A DNA stretch of 64,000 bases from JABCPE02 sp963530295 (lineage in GTDB: Bacteria; Bacteroidota; Bacteroidia; Flavobacteriales; Weeksellaceae): contig CAUSCF010000003.1 of the NCBI GenBank assembly GCA_963530295.1, positions 79,765-143,764 on the forward strand, given 5' to 3'. Under the pieces are notes generated by a model that saw nothing but the letters and a program-made list of their open reading frames with translations, made no database searches and was not told where the DNA came from. Below are positions 26,788 to 35,181 of the stretch, piece by piece (the first letter of the stretch is position 1; each line of letters begins with the position of its first letter). A program made the translations under genes and the position numbers.

Positions 26788-27687
26788 TTATTTGTTGTAT
26801 TCTATTGTACGATAATAATCACTATTTTTATATTGTCCTGTAGCAGGGTCTTTAGTTTTAAATTGTATTTTCGTAGGATAGTTGTTAGTGTTTAAAGTAT
26901 ATTCTACCATAGATTCTCTTGTATAATTACCATTCTGATAAGGGCTACCAGAATGATAAAGAGTTTCGTTTATTTCTTTCTTTGCATAAGAAATAGGAAA
27001 GAATATATCATCGCTATCTTCTCCTCCAATTGCAACAGATGAATAATTAAGTTTATCCATTCCTTTTATGTTTTCTATTAAACTATGATGATTTGCATAT
27101 TGGTAAGTAGTAGTATTATTATTCGTCTTTTCAATAAGATTTCCTGTTGAGTCTCTCTCTTCAGAAACTTCTACTCTTTTTATTGGTCTTTTCTTTGCAT
27201 CTAATGTGTAAGTGATGGTAGAAGTGGTTATAGAAGATAGAGTTCCAGTTATATCATTATAATTTTTAGATATCTTTTGTGCTGTTACAGTAGAACCATT
27301 GATGGTGTATGTTGTATTTTCTTCTAAAACTTTAATAGTACCATCATAAAATTCTCCTTTTTCAGAGATAAGGTTTCCATTAGAGTCATAATTAAATACA
27401 TAAGAACCTCCATCAGGATTATTCATAGAAGTGATTAAATCTCCTGTATAAGTGTAAGTTTGATCTTTGTTGTTGTCATGAGTAGCTTTCACGAGCTTAT
27501 TTCCATTATAAATTAAAGTAGATACTTCATCTGCTTTACCAGTTTTAGAAGAGGTAAGTTTGGTTGGAAGAATTCTTGTTTGGCTGATTGCAGGCGCCTG
27601 AGGCGTTGTAGGATTAGTGTTGTCATTATCCCTGCTACACGAAATCATCATCGCTCCCACGAGAGCTGAAAATAAAAGTTTTTTCAT
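26788..27687 (-). CDS. Array lipoprotein 4 (identical to 2)
   Basis: 299 residues, the same protein as array gene 2 at every position, with the same upstream -10 variant (TATCTTTG). Signal peptide ending in MISC, lipidated cysteine 17, N/T/P linker and YD-like beta units. The identity extends into the flanking spacers, so the duplicated block is larger than the gene. Confidence 0.88.
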   Translation of the reverse strand: MKKLLFSALVGAMMISCSRDNDNTNPTTPQAPAISQTRILPTKLTSSKTGKADEVSTLIYNGNKLVKATHDNNKDQTYTYTGDLITSMNNPDGGSYVFNYDSNGNLISEKGEFYDGTIKVLEENTTYTINGSTVTAQKISKNYNDITGTLSSITTSTITYTLDAKKRPIKRVEVSEERDSTGNLIEKTNNNTTTYQYANHHSLIENIKGMDKLNYSSVAIGGEDSDDIFFPISYAKKEINETLYHSGSPYQNGNYTRESMVEYTLNTNNYPTKIQFKTKDPATGQYKNSDYYRTIEYNK

Positions 27688-27714
27688 TTTATATTGAATT
27701 TAAAATTAATTGGA

Positions 27715-27722
27715 CAAAGATA
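27715..27722 (-). promoter_or_regulatory. -10 element of array gene 4
   Basis: Minus-strand TATCTTTG at the conserved 28-nt position. Confidence 0.5.
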
Positions 27723-27751
27723 AGAATAATATCTTTTACACTAAAAAGAGA

Positions 27752-27777
27752 AAACTCCCTAAAAAAGGGAGTTTTTT
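27752..27777 (-). terminator. Terminator of array gene 5
   Basis: Same GGGAGTTTT hairpin as after the other array genes. Confidence 0.85.
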
Positions 27778-27780
27778 GTG

Positions 27781-28683
27781 TTATTTGTTGTATTCTATTG
27801 TACGATAATAATCACTATTTTTATATTGTCCTGTAGCAGGGTCTTTAGTTTTAAATTGTATTTTCGTAGGATAGTTGTTAGTGTTTAAAGTATATTCTAC
27901 CATAGATTCTCTTGTATAATTACCATTCTGATAAGGGCTACCAGAATGATAAAGAGTTTCGTTTATTTCTTTCTTTGCATAAGAAATAGGAAAGAATATA
28001 TCATCGCTATCTTCTCCTCCAATTGCAACAGATGAATAATTAAGTTTATCCATTCCTTTTATGTTTTCTATTAAACTATGATGATTTGCATATTGGTAAG
28101 TAGTAGTATTATTATTCGTCTTTTCAATAAGATTTCCTGTTGAGTCTCTCTCTTCAGAAACTTCTACTCTTTTTATTGGTCTTTTCTTTGCATCTAATGT
28201 GTAAGTGATGGTAGAAGTGGTTATAGAAGATAGAGTTCCGTCTCTATAATCATAATTTTTAGATATCTTTTGTGCTGTTACAGTAGAACCATTGATAGTG
28301 TATGTTATATCATTTTCTGAAGTTTTAGTAGAATTACTAAATCTTTTTAATTTTTCAGATGTAAGATTACCATTAGAATCATAACCAAATTCACTAGACA
28401 TTTTACTATTTATAATAGAGGTAATTAAATTTCCATTATAACTAACATTAGATACATCTCCATCATTATGTATTAGTTTTGTTAGTTTTGTTCCATTGTA
28501 TATGAAGGTTATTTCTGCACTTAGTTGGTTAGATCTATCATCATAATAAGAATACTTCACAGGAAGAATTCCTATTTCACTGGTTGCGGGTTTCTGAGGC
28601 GTTGTAGGATTTGTGTTGTCATTATCTCTGCTGCACGAAATAATCATCGCTCCCACGAGAGCTGAAAATAAAAGTTTTTTCAT
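27781..28683 (-). CDS. Array lipoprotein 5 (YD-repeat-like, most divergent front part)
   Basis: 300 residues, the first gene of the array in the direction of transcription. Signal peptide and linker as in the others (cysteine 17), but residues about 31-117 are the most divergent (GILPVKYSYYDDRSNQLSAE..., SEFGYDSNGNLTSEKLKRF). From KTSENDITY onward it joins the gene 1 type (NYDYRDGT) and then the common 3' block. It may represent the older form, or a source of variant sequence. Function unknown. Confidence 0.88.
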   Translation of the reverse strand: MKKLLFSALVGAMIISCSRDNDNTNPTTPQKPATSEIGILPVKYSYYDDRSNQLSAEITFIYNGTKLTKLIHNDGDVSNVSYNGNLITSIINSKMSSEFGYDSNGNLTSEKLKRFSNSTKTSENDITYTINGSTVTAQKISKNYDYRDGTLSSITTSTITYTLDAKKRPIKRVEVSEERDSTGNLIEKTNNNTTTYQYANHHSLIENIKGMDKLNYSSVAIGGEDSDDIFFPISYAKKEINETLYHSGSPYQNGNYTRESMVEYTLNTNNYPTKIQFKTKDPATGQYKNSDYYRTIEYNK

Positions 28684-28710
28684 TTTTTATTGAATTTAAA
28701 ATTAGTTGGA

Positions 28711-28718
28711 CAAATATA
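28711..28718 (-). promoter_or_regulatory. -10 element of array gene 5
   Basis: Minus-strand TATATTTG at the conserved 28-nt position; sequence further upstream differs from the other units, so this marks the array edge. Confidence 0.5.
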
Positions 28719-28745
28719 ATGATTTTCATCTAAAAATAAATTCCG

Positions 28746-28753
28746 TATTTTTG
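28746..28753 (+). promoter_or_regulatory. -10 element for the LysE-type exporter gene
   Basis: TATTTTTG, 26 nt before the ATG at 28780; divergent from the array promoter. Confidence 0.45.
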
Positions 28754-28779
28754 GAGTTTCAATTAAGAATTCGCATCCT

Positions 28780-29457
28780 ATGATAGAGCTTATTTTTTCT
28801 GCTGTCGGTTTGGGTTTTATGCTTAGTTTGGTATTTATCGGGCCTGTTTTCTTCCTTTTGGTGGAGACCAGCCTTTCGCGAGGGCCTCGGCATGCATTGG
28901 CGCTGGATTTGGGCGTGGTTTTTGCGGATATAGTGTGTATTGTGGCGGCGTATTTCAGCAGTCAGGACATTATCCACATCATAGACCAATACCCGAGTTT
29001 TTATAGGATTTCCGCGCTTATTATCTTTGTTTATGGGATTTATATGATCGTTTCCAAAACCAGAATGCACATCGCAGGCGAGGAAAGACTCATCAACCAA
29101 AACTATCTGAAAACTTTTCTCAATGGTTTCCTGCTCAATATTCTGAACATTGGCGTGGTGCTTTTTTGGCTGGTAACCGTCATTTTCATTAGAAAAAACT
29201 ATCCTGACACGGGCAGATTTTTGCTTTATATCGGCTTGGTTATCGGGACATATCTTTTGATAGACTTGGCGAAAATCTACTTGGCGAAACAATTTCACAA
29301 TAAACTCAACCAGCAGGTAGCCAATAAAATCCGAAAAGGTGTAGGTTTTATTCTGCTGGTTCTGAGCGTGTTTATTTTCCTTCAAAGTTTCAAATCCTTT
29401 AACCAACTGGACAAAAGATTAGAAGAAAAAGGCATCAAACGAGAAGAAATAAAATAA
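28780..29457 (+). CDS. LysE family amino-acid exporter
   Basis: 225 residues with about six hydrophobic segments. The N-terminal motif GLGFMLSLVFIGPVFFLLVETSLSRGPRHAL is the LysE/RhtB translocator signature (conserved G-P pair in the first helix, then the basic R-G-x-R-x-A loop). Predicted inner-membrane exporter of amino acids or similar small molecules; substrate unknown. A 215-codon antisense frame over the same bases is a shadow. Followed 24 nt later by the LD-carboxypeptidase gene, so probably the first gene of a plus-strand operon running to 31488. Confidence 0.88.
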   Translation: MIELIFSAVGLGFMLSLVFIGPVFFLLVETSLSRGPRHALALDLGVVFADIVCIVAAYFSSQDIIHIIDQYPSFYRISALIIFVYGIYMIVSKTRMHIAGEERLINQNYLKTFLNGFLLNILNIGVVLFWLVTVIFIRKNYPDTGRFLLYIGLVIGTYLLIDLAKIYLAKQFHNKLNQQVANKIRKGVGFILLVLSVFIFLQSFKSFNQLDKRLEEKGIKREEIK

Positions 29458-29481
29458 AAAGATATTCAATAAGAGACACTT

Positions 29482-30414
29482 ATGGCGGTCATATTCCCAA
29501 AAACCCTTAAAAAAGGCGATAAAATAGCAGTCGTTTCTCCTGCTGGTTCGGTAGAAGAAGAGCAGATTTTATCCACGCTGGAACTCATCAAATCCAAAGG
29601 CTATGAGCCTGTTCTCAGTCCTCATTGCTTGGGCAGATTTTCCTTTGGGTACAGCTATTCTGGAACGGAAAAACAGCGAATTTCTGACCTGAACTGGGCA
29701 TTGAATAGTGATGAGGTTTCTGCCATCTGGGCTACGCGCGGCGGCTATGGCTGTCAGCATCTTTTGGGACATCTAAAACTAAAACATTTCAAAGAAAATC
29801 CAAAATGGTACATCGGCTATTCGGATAATACCGTTATCCAAAGTTTCCTCTTGAAAAAGGGTTTTGCGAGTATCCACGGACAGACACTGAAGACCTCATC
29901 TTTTGGAGTTTCTTCGGAAAGTTACGAAGAGATTTTCAATATTTTCAGCGGGAAAAAGCCTAAATATCAGGTTGCTCCACATCCACAGAATAACCACGGA
30001 AGCGCAGAGGGCGTTTTGGTCGGTGGAAATCTGGCGCTGGTCTATGCGCTTTTGGGAAGCTCGTATTCGGTAGATTTCAGGGACAAAATTTTGTTTATAG
30101 AAGACATCGGCGAGAATTTTTATTCGCTGGACAGAATGCTCATTTCCCTTGATTTGGCTGGTGTTTTTAGGAGAATAAAGGGTATCATCATCGGAGGGAT
30201 GATTAACATGGGAAACGAAGCAGAAAATCCTGATTATGAGTATAGTTATGATGCTATGGCTTATGAAATCATCGCCGAAAGGCTCAAGAAATATTCTTTC
30301 CCAAAGCTGTTCGCTTTTCCTAACGGGCATATTTTTGATAATGTACCACTGATTTTAGGCTCTGAAATAAAACTAAATGTTTCCGAAACGGAAGCAAAAG
30401 TAGAATTCTTATAA
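29482..30414 (+). CDS. ldcA: LD-carboxypeptidase (peptidase S66)
   Basis: 310 residues, normal for S66. Removes the terminal D-alanine from murein tetrapeptides during peptidoglycan recycling. N-terminal KKGDKIAVVSPAGSVEEE, the RGGYGCQHLL segment, the nucleophile serine in YIGYSDNT (S114), a central LFIEDIGENFYSLDRML with the catalytic glutamate, and a C-terminal FPNGHIFDNVPL with the catalytic histidine. The related MccF microcin-immunity peptidases share this fold, but the operon with housekeeping genes favours murein recycling. No signal peptide, so cytoplasmic. Confidence 0.93.
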   Translation: MAVIFPKTLKKGDKIAVVSPAGSVEEEQILSTLELIKSKGYEPVLSPHCLGRFSFGYSYSGTEKQRISDLNWALNSDEVSAIWATRGGYGCQHLLGHLKLKHFKENPKWYIGYSDNTVIQSFLLKKGFASIHGQTLKTSSFGVSSESYEEIFNIFSGKKPKYQVAPHPQNNHGSAEGVLVGGNLALVYALLGSSYSVDFRDKILFIEDIGENFYSLDRMLISLDLAGVFRRIKGIIIGGMINMGNEAENPDYEYSYDAMAYEIIAERLKKYSFPKLFAFPNGHIFDNVPLILGSEIKLNVSETEAKVEFL

Positions 30415-30422
30415 ACCCATCA

Positions 30423-30791
30423 ATGGCTGAGCATAATGACTTTGGGAAGGAATCCGAAAATCTGGCCGTAGAGTTTTTGGAAAAGAAAGGCTATAAAATT
30501 TTAGTCAAAAACTACCGCTATCTGAAAGCCGAAATAGATATCATCGCAGAGACTGAAAATCATATAGTTATAGTAGAAGTAAAGGCCAGAAGCACAGATG
30601 CTTTCCTGAGTCCAGAAGAGGCAGTGAATAAGAAGAAAATCAGGCTGCTCATCTCTGCTGCGAGCCATTTTTTGGAAGAAAATGAAATAGACAAGGAAGC
30701 GAGGTTTGATATAATCGCCATTCTTCCGAATGAAGAAAATCAGTTCCAAATCAAGCATATAGAAAATGCTTTTGAAATCATAGATATTTGA
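30423..30791 (+). CDS. YraN family (UPF0102) nuclease-fold protein
   Basis: 122 residues, the usual length. RecB-type nuclease fold: G-x-x-x-E near the start (FGKESENLAVEFLEKKGY), then AEIDIIAETENHIVIVEVKAR, which carries the D...E-x-K active-site pattern. The family is widespread and linked to DNA processing, but its exact function is unsettled. It starts 9 nt after ldcA and is probably co-transcribed. Confidence 0.9.
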   Translation: MAEHNDFGKESENLAVEFLEKKGYKILVKNYRYLKAEIDIIAETENHIVIVEVKARSTDAFLSPEEAVNKKKIRLLISAASHFLEENEIDKEARFDIIAILPNEENQFQIKHIENAFEIIDI

Positions 30792-30810
30792 GGATTTTAA
30801 ATAAAAAAAT

Positions 30811-30818
30811 TAATTTTG
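30811..30818 (+). promoter_or_regulatory. -10 element 4 nt upstream of tsaB
   Basis: TAATTTTG matches TAnnTTTG, with a TTG 20 nt upstream (30788-30790). Only CTGA separates it from the tsaB ATG at 30823, which predicts a leaderless mRNA. Confidence 0.55.
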
Positions 30819-30822
30819 CTGA

Positions 30823-31488
30823 ATGAAAATTCTACACATAGAGACTTCGTCTAAAAACAGCTCTGTTGCCATTTCGTCTGATGAAAAACTGCTTTGTCTT
30901 TGTGAGAAAGTATCGCAGGATTATAAACAATCCGAAAACCTCCACACTTATATAGAATGGGCTCTGGAAGGAGCTGAAATAAAATTGAAGGATCTGGATG
31001 CAGTTTCGTTAGGAAAAGGGCCAGGGTCTTATACAGGGCTGCGGATAGGAGCGGCCTCGGCTAAGGGCTTTTGTTTCGGGCTTGGTATTCCTTTGGTAAC
31101 GGTAAATTCTCTGGAAACTATGGTAGAGCCATTTTTGGGCAATTATGATTTGATAATTCCGCTCGTAGATGCGCGTAGAATGGAGGTCTATACGGCTGTT
31201 TTTGATGGGAAATCAGGGCAGATGCTGGTAGAGACAAACGCGAAGATTTTGGATGAAGAATCTTTTCAGGAATATGAGGGCAAAAAAATACTTTTCGTAG
31301 GAGATGGCTCTCTGAAAGCGCAGCAGGTACTAAAACTTTCGCGGGCGGAATATAACGAAAATATCTATCCATCAGCGAAATACTCGATAAAAAAAGCCGT
31401 AGAAAAATACAAGCAAAAAGACTTTGAAGATATTGTCTATTTCGAGCCATTTTACTTGAAAGATTTTCATGGAGTGAAGAAAAAGTAA
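30823..31488 (+). CDS. tsaB: tRNA threonylcarbamoyladenosine biosynthesis protein TsaB
   Basis: 221 residues. ASKHA-fold partner of TsaD in the complex that makes t6A37 on tRNAs reading ANN codons. Signatures: ILHIETSSKNSSVAIS at the N-terminus, GKGPGSYTGLRIGAASAKG (about residues 65-83), then PLVDARRMEVYTAVF. The metal-site residues that make TsaD a catalyst are not expected in TsaB. It has a promoter right at the start codon as well as readthrough from the operon upstream, and it ends at a strong terminator. Confidence 0.95.
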   Translation: MKILHIETSSKNSSVAISSDEKLLCLCEKVSQDYKQSENLHTYIEWALEGAEIKLKDLDAVSLGKGPGSYTGLRIGAASAKGFCFGLGIPLVTVNSLETMVEPFLGNYDLIIPLVDARRMEVYTAVFDGKSGQMLVETNAKILDEESFQEYEGKKILFVGDGSLKAQQVLKLSRAEYNENIYPSAKYSIKKAVEKYKQKDFEDIVYFEPFYLKDFHGVKKK

Positions 31489-31520
31489 TTTTCTTATAAC
31501 ATAAATTTTAATGTAAAATA

Positions 31521-31558
31521 AAAAACCAGCATCAGAGAAATATCTGATGCTGGTTTTT
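31521..31558. terminator. Bidirectional terminator between tsaB and sprE
   Basis: Perfect 16-bp stem (AAAAACCAGCATCAGA and its complement) around a 6-nt loop. Confidence 0.92.
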
Positions 31559-31562
31559 ATGA

Positions 31563-34043
31563 TTAATCTAAATACTGTTTTTCCCAGCTTTGGACTGGTC
31601 GTTCTAGTTTTGTAGGTTTTTGTTTCTTTTGTTCCTCTTTCGGAGTTTCTTTTGGTTTTTCTTGCGGTATTTCCTCTATTCTGGCTGAAGTTTCAGATTC
31701 ATTAGTAGGAATGATATCCGTTTCGTTTTCAGCAATTTCTGGTTCAGAGTTTTGCTCTTTGTTTTCTGTATCCTTGTTTTTCATCTCATCCGCCTCTTTT
31801 TTCTTAGATGGAACTAAGAAATCTAGTATTTCTTTGGCCTTTTTCCCTTCGTTGGTTCTTTCATAGTTTAGGACAATCTGTTGTAGAGAAGAAATCATTT
31901 TTTCCTTGCTCTCGCTTCTTCCGATTATGAACGCATTTAGCAGCTCAAATTTAGGAATGAGAGCATCTTTCGGATATTTTTCAACAGCCTGATTTACAAT
32001 GTTCTGTGCTTCTTTGTATTTTTCTTCATTATACAGAGCATAGGCCTCTTGATAGACTTTTTTCACCTCTTCTTCAGATTCTGTGAAATTGGTATTTCTA
32101 GGATTTTTCACAAAAATAGCATAAGGTGTATCTGGGAATTCCTGAATGATGATATTTTTTGCTCTTTCTGCCTGACTAGGAGTTTTCTCATGATTCATGG
32201 AGAAGATGAGGTATAGAGCCTGTAGTTTTATATCTTTTTCAGGTTGATTGTCCACCAAGTCGTACAATGTTTTGGTAGCGAGCGGTGTATTTTGGAAGTA
32301 AGTTTCATACATTCTGCCCAGTTCCAGACTTGCACTGTCTCGTTCTTTTTTCAGTGCTAAAATGGCTTTTTTCTCTTTTGGTATTTTTTCTGTGTAGAAA
32401 GCCACCTCAAATCTCCTCGCATCAGCAGTAGTTCTGCCCAGAGCCTCATTTTCTAAATCATCCAAAGAACCGCTCAGCTTATTATCCTCGCCATATCTCC
32501 AGTTGTCGCTCAGCGTTCTATTTTGCCATATTTTTCTAAATTCATTACTTCCTTTGGCTACAGTAATTTCGTTAGCAAAATAAAATTTATTTCCCTTTTG
32601 GCTGCTGAAATTATCTTCAAATTCTTTGAAATCAGAGCTGTTGTCATAAGAGAAAAAGCTTTCTAGTTCCTTATTTTTCTTTTCCTTTCTCTTTGCCAGC
32701 TCTATTTTTTCTTCTTTTTCTTTCAATTCATTGATATGTTTCTGAAAGAAGTCATTCAGCTCATTTTCAGACATTTTGGTAAGAGCCAAAATGCTGTCAT
32801 TTTTCTTGATGAGGTAGTAGTTTTTAGAAATGTTTTTGATGTTGGTGGAGAGTTCTTTTATTTTATCCTTTGTAGGAGCATGTTCTATGACACTCACAGC
32901 ACTGTCATAGTAAGCTCCAGCCTTTATATAATCGCTTTTTTTGAAATGTGATTTTCCGATTTCGTAATAGGCCATCCCACGGATATGCGGGTCGGATATC
33001 TGTTCTCTGATGGATTTTTGGAAAAACTCATTGGCTTCGCTTTCTTTTCCTGTTTTGGCTGCCAACAGCCCTAGAGCGTAGTAAAATTCATTTTTTCTGG
33101 AAGCATAAGTTCCTTTTTTGCTTATGTTTTCCAAATATTTTTTAGCCTCTTCATAGTCTTTGTCATTGTTAAAAGTCTTGGCGATTTCTATTTGTGATTT
33201 TACTTCTAATTCAAAATCATTAGAATATTTATACGCCGTTACGAAGCTTTCTCGGGCTTCTTCCATATTTCCCAATTCCGCCAAAATCTGCCCTCGGAGA
33301 TAGGCGATTCTGCTTTTTGTTTGTCGGGATTTATTAAGGACAAAAGCCTTTTCTAAATGGTCTATGGCTTCTTCTTTTCTGTTGCTATATAGCAGGTTTT
33401 CAGCTTGATAAACGCTCAGAACTGCTTTTTGCTGTTTGGTAAGAGTATAGTTTTTATCTAAATCATAGAAAATTTCTTCCGCACGGATGTTGTTTTTCAT
33501 CTTGGAGTAAATCAGTCCCTCATATATCTTTACAAGAGGAAGCCTTTTGTCTTTCGGCATGGTCTGATAAACTTGGCTGATGGCTTCTAGAGCAGAGCTT
33601 AATTTCCCTTGATAAATACGAGATTCTATCAGGAGAAGATAAGCATTAAAAATCTCTTTATTCTTCTGCTGTCCTCCGAAAACCATAGAGTGTTTCTCTA
33701 TCGCTTTTAGGGCTTTTTCCTCTGCTTTTTGGAAGTTGCCGATGTTGTTTTTTTGGATGGGAGAAGAGATAACATCTCCAAAGAAATTGACATCAATATC
33801 TTCCTCTTCGCTGGAAGGAATCAAAGAATTTTGGCTAAAAACCTCTAAGTATCCTTCTTGGAAATTGTCTCTGTAGCTTTCCTTCTGCGATTTTAGTTCA
33901 GCTTTCAGGGCTTCTTTTCCATGAAAAAGAGTATTATAATAAGCTGTAAAATTATGATAAGCTCTATTGACAAACTTGTTCTTTCTTGTGGAACAGCCCA
34001 CAGCCAAGATAAAAACGGACAATAAGAATATGTTTTTTTTCAT
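31563..34043 (-). CDS. sprE: Type IX secretion / gliding lipoprotein SprE (PorW)
   Basis: 826 residues. Lipoprotein signal peptide ending in AVGC (cysteine 17), then STRKNKFVNRAYHNFTAYYNTLFHGKEAL, the hallmark start of SprE/PorW. A long series of TPR helices covers about 100-420, a lysine/glutamate-rich stretch follows, more TPR-like helices lie at about 560-730, and a low-complexity E/K/P tail ends the protein. In Flavobacterium and Porphyromonas this lipoprotein is required for type IX secretion and, where present, gliding. No other T9SS gene is in the window. It is the last gene of the DUF2520-kdsC-maf-sprE set, 41 nt after maf. Confidence 0.9.
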   Translation of the reverse strand: MKKNIFLLSVFILAVGCSTRKNKFVNRAYHNFTAYYNTLFHGKEALKAELKSQKESYRDNFQEGYLEVFSQNSLIPSSEEEDIDVNFFGDVISSPIQKNNIGNFQKAEEKALKAIEKHSMVFGGQQKNKEIFNAYLLLIESRIYQGKLSSALEAISQVYQTMPKDKRLPLVKIYEGLIYSKMKNNIRAEEIFYDLDKNYTLTKQQKAVLSVYQAENLLYSNRKEEAIDHLEKAFVLNKSRQTKSRIAYLRGQILAELGNMEEARESFVTAYKYSNDFELEVKSQIEIAKTFNNDKDYEEAKKYLENISKKGTYASRKNEFYYALGLLAAKTGKESEANEFFQKSIREQISDPHIRGMAYYEIGKSHFKKSDYIKAGAYYDSAVSVIEHAPTKDKIKELSTNIKNISKNYYLIKKNDSILALTKMSENELNDFFQKHINELKEKEEKIELAKRKEKKNKELESFFSYDNSSDFKEFEDNFSSQKGNKFYFANEITVAKGSNEFRKIWQNRTLSDNWRYGEDNKLSGSLDDLENEALGRTTADARRFEVAFYTEKIPKEKKAILALKKERDSASLELGRMYETYFQNTPLATKTLYDLVDNQPEKDIKLQALYLIFSMNHEKTPSQAERAKNIIIQEFPDTPYAIFVKNPRNTNFTESEEEVKKVYQEAYALYNEEKYKEAQNIVNQAVEKYPKDALIPKFELLNAFIIGRSESKEKMISSLQQIVLNYERTNEGKKAKEILDFLVPSKKKEADEMKNKDTENKEQNSEPEIAENETDIIPTNESETSARIEEIPQEKPKETPKEEQKKQKPTKLERPVQSWEKQYLD

Positions 34044-34084
34044 AGTTTATTTTAAACTCTATTATTTCGTGTTTTATTGTATAA

Positions 34085-34648
34085 TTATTCAGTTTTAGCC
34101 TTTTTTAATAAGGAATACACCACTGCTGTAGGAAGTCCCATGATGGTGTAGAAATTCCCATTTATTTTATCAATTTTTGCCATTCCCAGCCATTCCTGTA
34201 TTCCGTAGCCTCCTGCTTTGTCCATAGGCTGGAATTTATCAACATAAAAATCTATCTCCTCCTCCGAAATATCCAAAAAACTCACATCCGCCACATCGGT
34301 CTGTGTCAGGATTTTATCATGAGTTTTGATGCTTACGGCAGTGTATACTTGGTGCGTTTTCCCAGAAAGTGTTTTGAGCATTTCTTTGGCTTCCTTGATG
34401 GATTTAGGTTTTCCTAAAATTTTATTTTCAAAAACTACCACGGTATCAGCAGTCAGAAGAATTTCAGATTTCTCCAAACTTCGGAAAGCGTTGGCTTTCA
34501 GCTCCGAAAGAAAAGCAGCAACATCACTTGCAGGGAAATTTTCGGGATAAATCTCATCGCATTCTATATTAATTACTTCAAAATCAAATCCCAAAGAACC
34601 GAGTAATTCTCTGCGGCGCGGCGACTGCGAACCTAAGTATAACTTCAT
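34085..34648 (-). CDS. maf: Maf family nucleotide pyrophosphatase
   Basis: 187 residues. Maf proteins hydrolyse non-canonical or pyrimidine NTPs to NMPs. GSQSPRRRELL at residues 6-16 is the substrate loop, ADTVVVFENKILGKPKSI carries the metal-binding aspartate, and KTHQVYTAVSI and AGGYGIQ are family blocks. It lies 11 nt downstream of the KdsC-like gene in the same operon. Confidence 0.95.
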   Translation of the reverse strand: MKLYLGSQSPRRRELLGSLGFDFEVINIECDEIYPENFPASDVAAFLSELKANAFRSLEKSEILLTADTVVVFENKILGKPKSIKEAKEMLKTLSGKTHQVYTAVSIKTHDKILTQTDVADVSFLDISEEEIDFYVDKFQPMDKAGGYGIQEWLGMAKIDKINGNFYTIMGLPTAVVYSLLKKAKTE

Positions 34649-34659
34649 ATTTTTTTGAT

Positions 34660-35181
34660 TTATACAGAAGCGGTATCATCCTCCTCTGTCCATTTTCCCT
34701 GCACCTTCATCACTTGTTCTATCACATCTCGCACACAGCCTTTTCCGCCGTAGATAGGCGAAATATAATCGGCAATTTTCTTGATTTCTGGAACAGCATT
34801 GATAGGACAAGCACCGATAGCCGACAGCCTAAGCATATCATAATCAGGAATATCATCTCCCATTGACAAAACCTCATCGTTTTTCAAATCGTATTTGTCT
34901 TTAAAATCTTCAAAATTCTGAAGTTTGTAGCTGGATTTTGGGTAATAATCCGTTATCCCTAAATAGTTGAGCCTATGTTTCACCATTGGGTCGCTTCCTC
35001 CTGTAATACAGGCGATTCTGTAGCTAGCTTTTATGGCTTTGGTCACAGCATAGCCGTCCAAGACATTCATCGTGCGGCTCATGCTGCCATCTGGCATCAG
35101 AACGATGCTTCCGTCTGTGAAAACGCCATCTACATCAAACACGAAGGCTTTTATATCTTTTAATTTTGATTTATAACTCAT
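34660..35181 (-). CDS. kdsC: KdsC-like HAD phosphatase (probable KDO-8-phosphate phosphatase)
   Basis: 173 residues, cap-less HAD hydrolase of the KdsC type. DxD nucleophile motif FDVDGVFTDG, then GSMSRTMNVLDGYAV, ITGGSDPMVKHRLNYLGI and the metal-binding motif SMGDDIPDYDM. KdsC releases KDO from KDO-8-phosphate for lipopolysaccharide inner-core synthesis; closely related enzymes act on N-acetylneuraminate or KDN phosphates, so the exact sugar is inferred. It overlaps the DUF2520 gene by 11 nt, a sign of translational coupling. Confidence 0.88.
   Translation of the reverse strand: MSYKSKLKDIKAFVFDVDGVFTDGSIVLMPDGSMSRTMNVLDGYAVTKAIKASYRIACITGGSDPMVKHRLNYLGITDYYPKSSYKLQNFEDFKDKYDLKNDEVLSMGDDIPDYDMLRLSAIGACPINAVPEIKKIADYISPIYGGKGCVRDVIEQVMKVQGKWTEEDDTASV

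Larger units (their letters stand above)
23782..28720 (-). repeat. Tandem array of five ~990-bp lipoprotein gene units
   Basis: Five head-to-tail units on the minus strand with spacing 990, 993, 990 and 993 bp. Each unit holds a -10 element exactly 28 nt from the start codon, one lipoprotein gene of 298-300 codons and a GGGAGTTTT hairpin. The 3' part of every gene (roughly the last 145 codons) and the signal-peptide segment are almost identical, while the part between them varies. Genes 2 and 4 code for identical proteins. Collapse or expansion during assembly is possible in such DNA. Confidence 0.95.

Noticed and set aside
23815..28683. Regular repeats as CRISPR or transposon copies
   Set aside because: The repeat unit is a 990-bp gene with promoter and terminator; there are no short spacers, no transposase and no terminal inverted repeats.
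28970..28978. Exact DnaA box TTATCCACA
   Set aside because: A single copy inside the coding sequence of the LysE-type exporter, with no neighbours; treated as background and as a control for the 10.9-11.2 kb cluster.
28759..29406. 215-codon minus-strand open frame
   Set aside because: It lies antisense to the LysE-type exporter gene, has no recognisable protein pattern, and is very rich in H, Q, N and K, as expected of a shadow of a hydrophobic gene.
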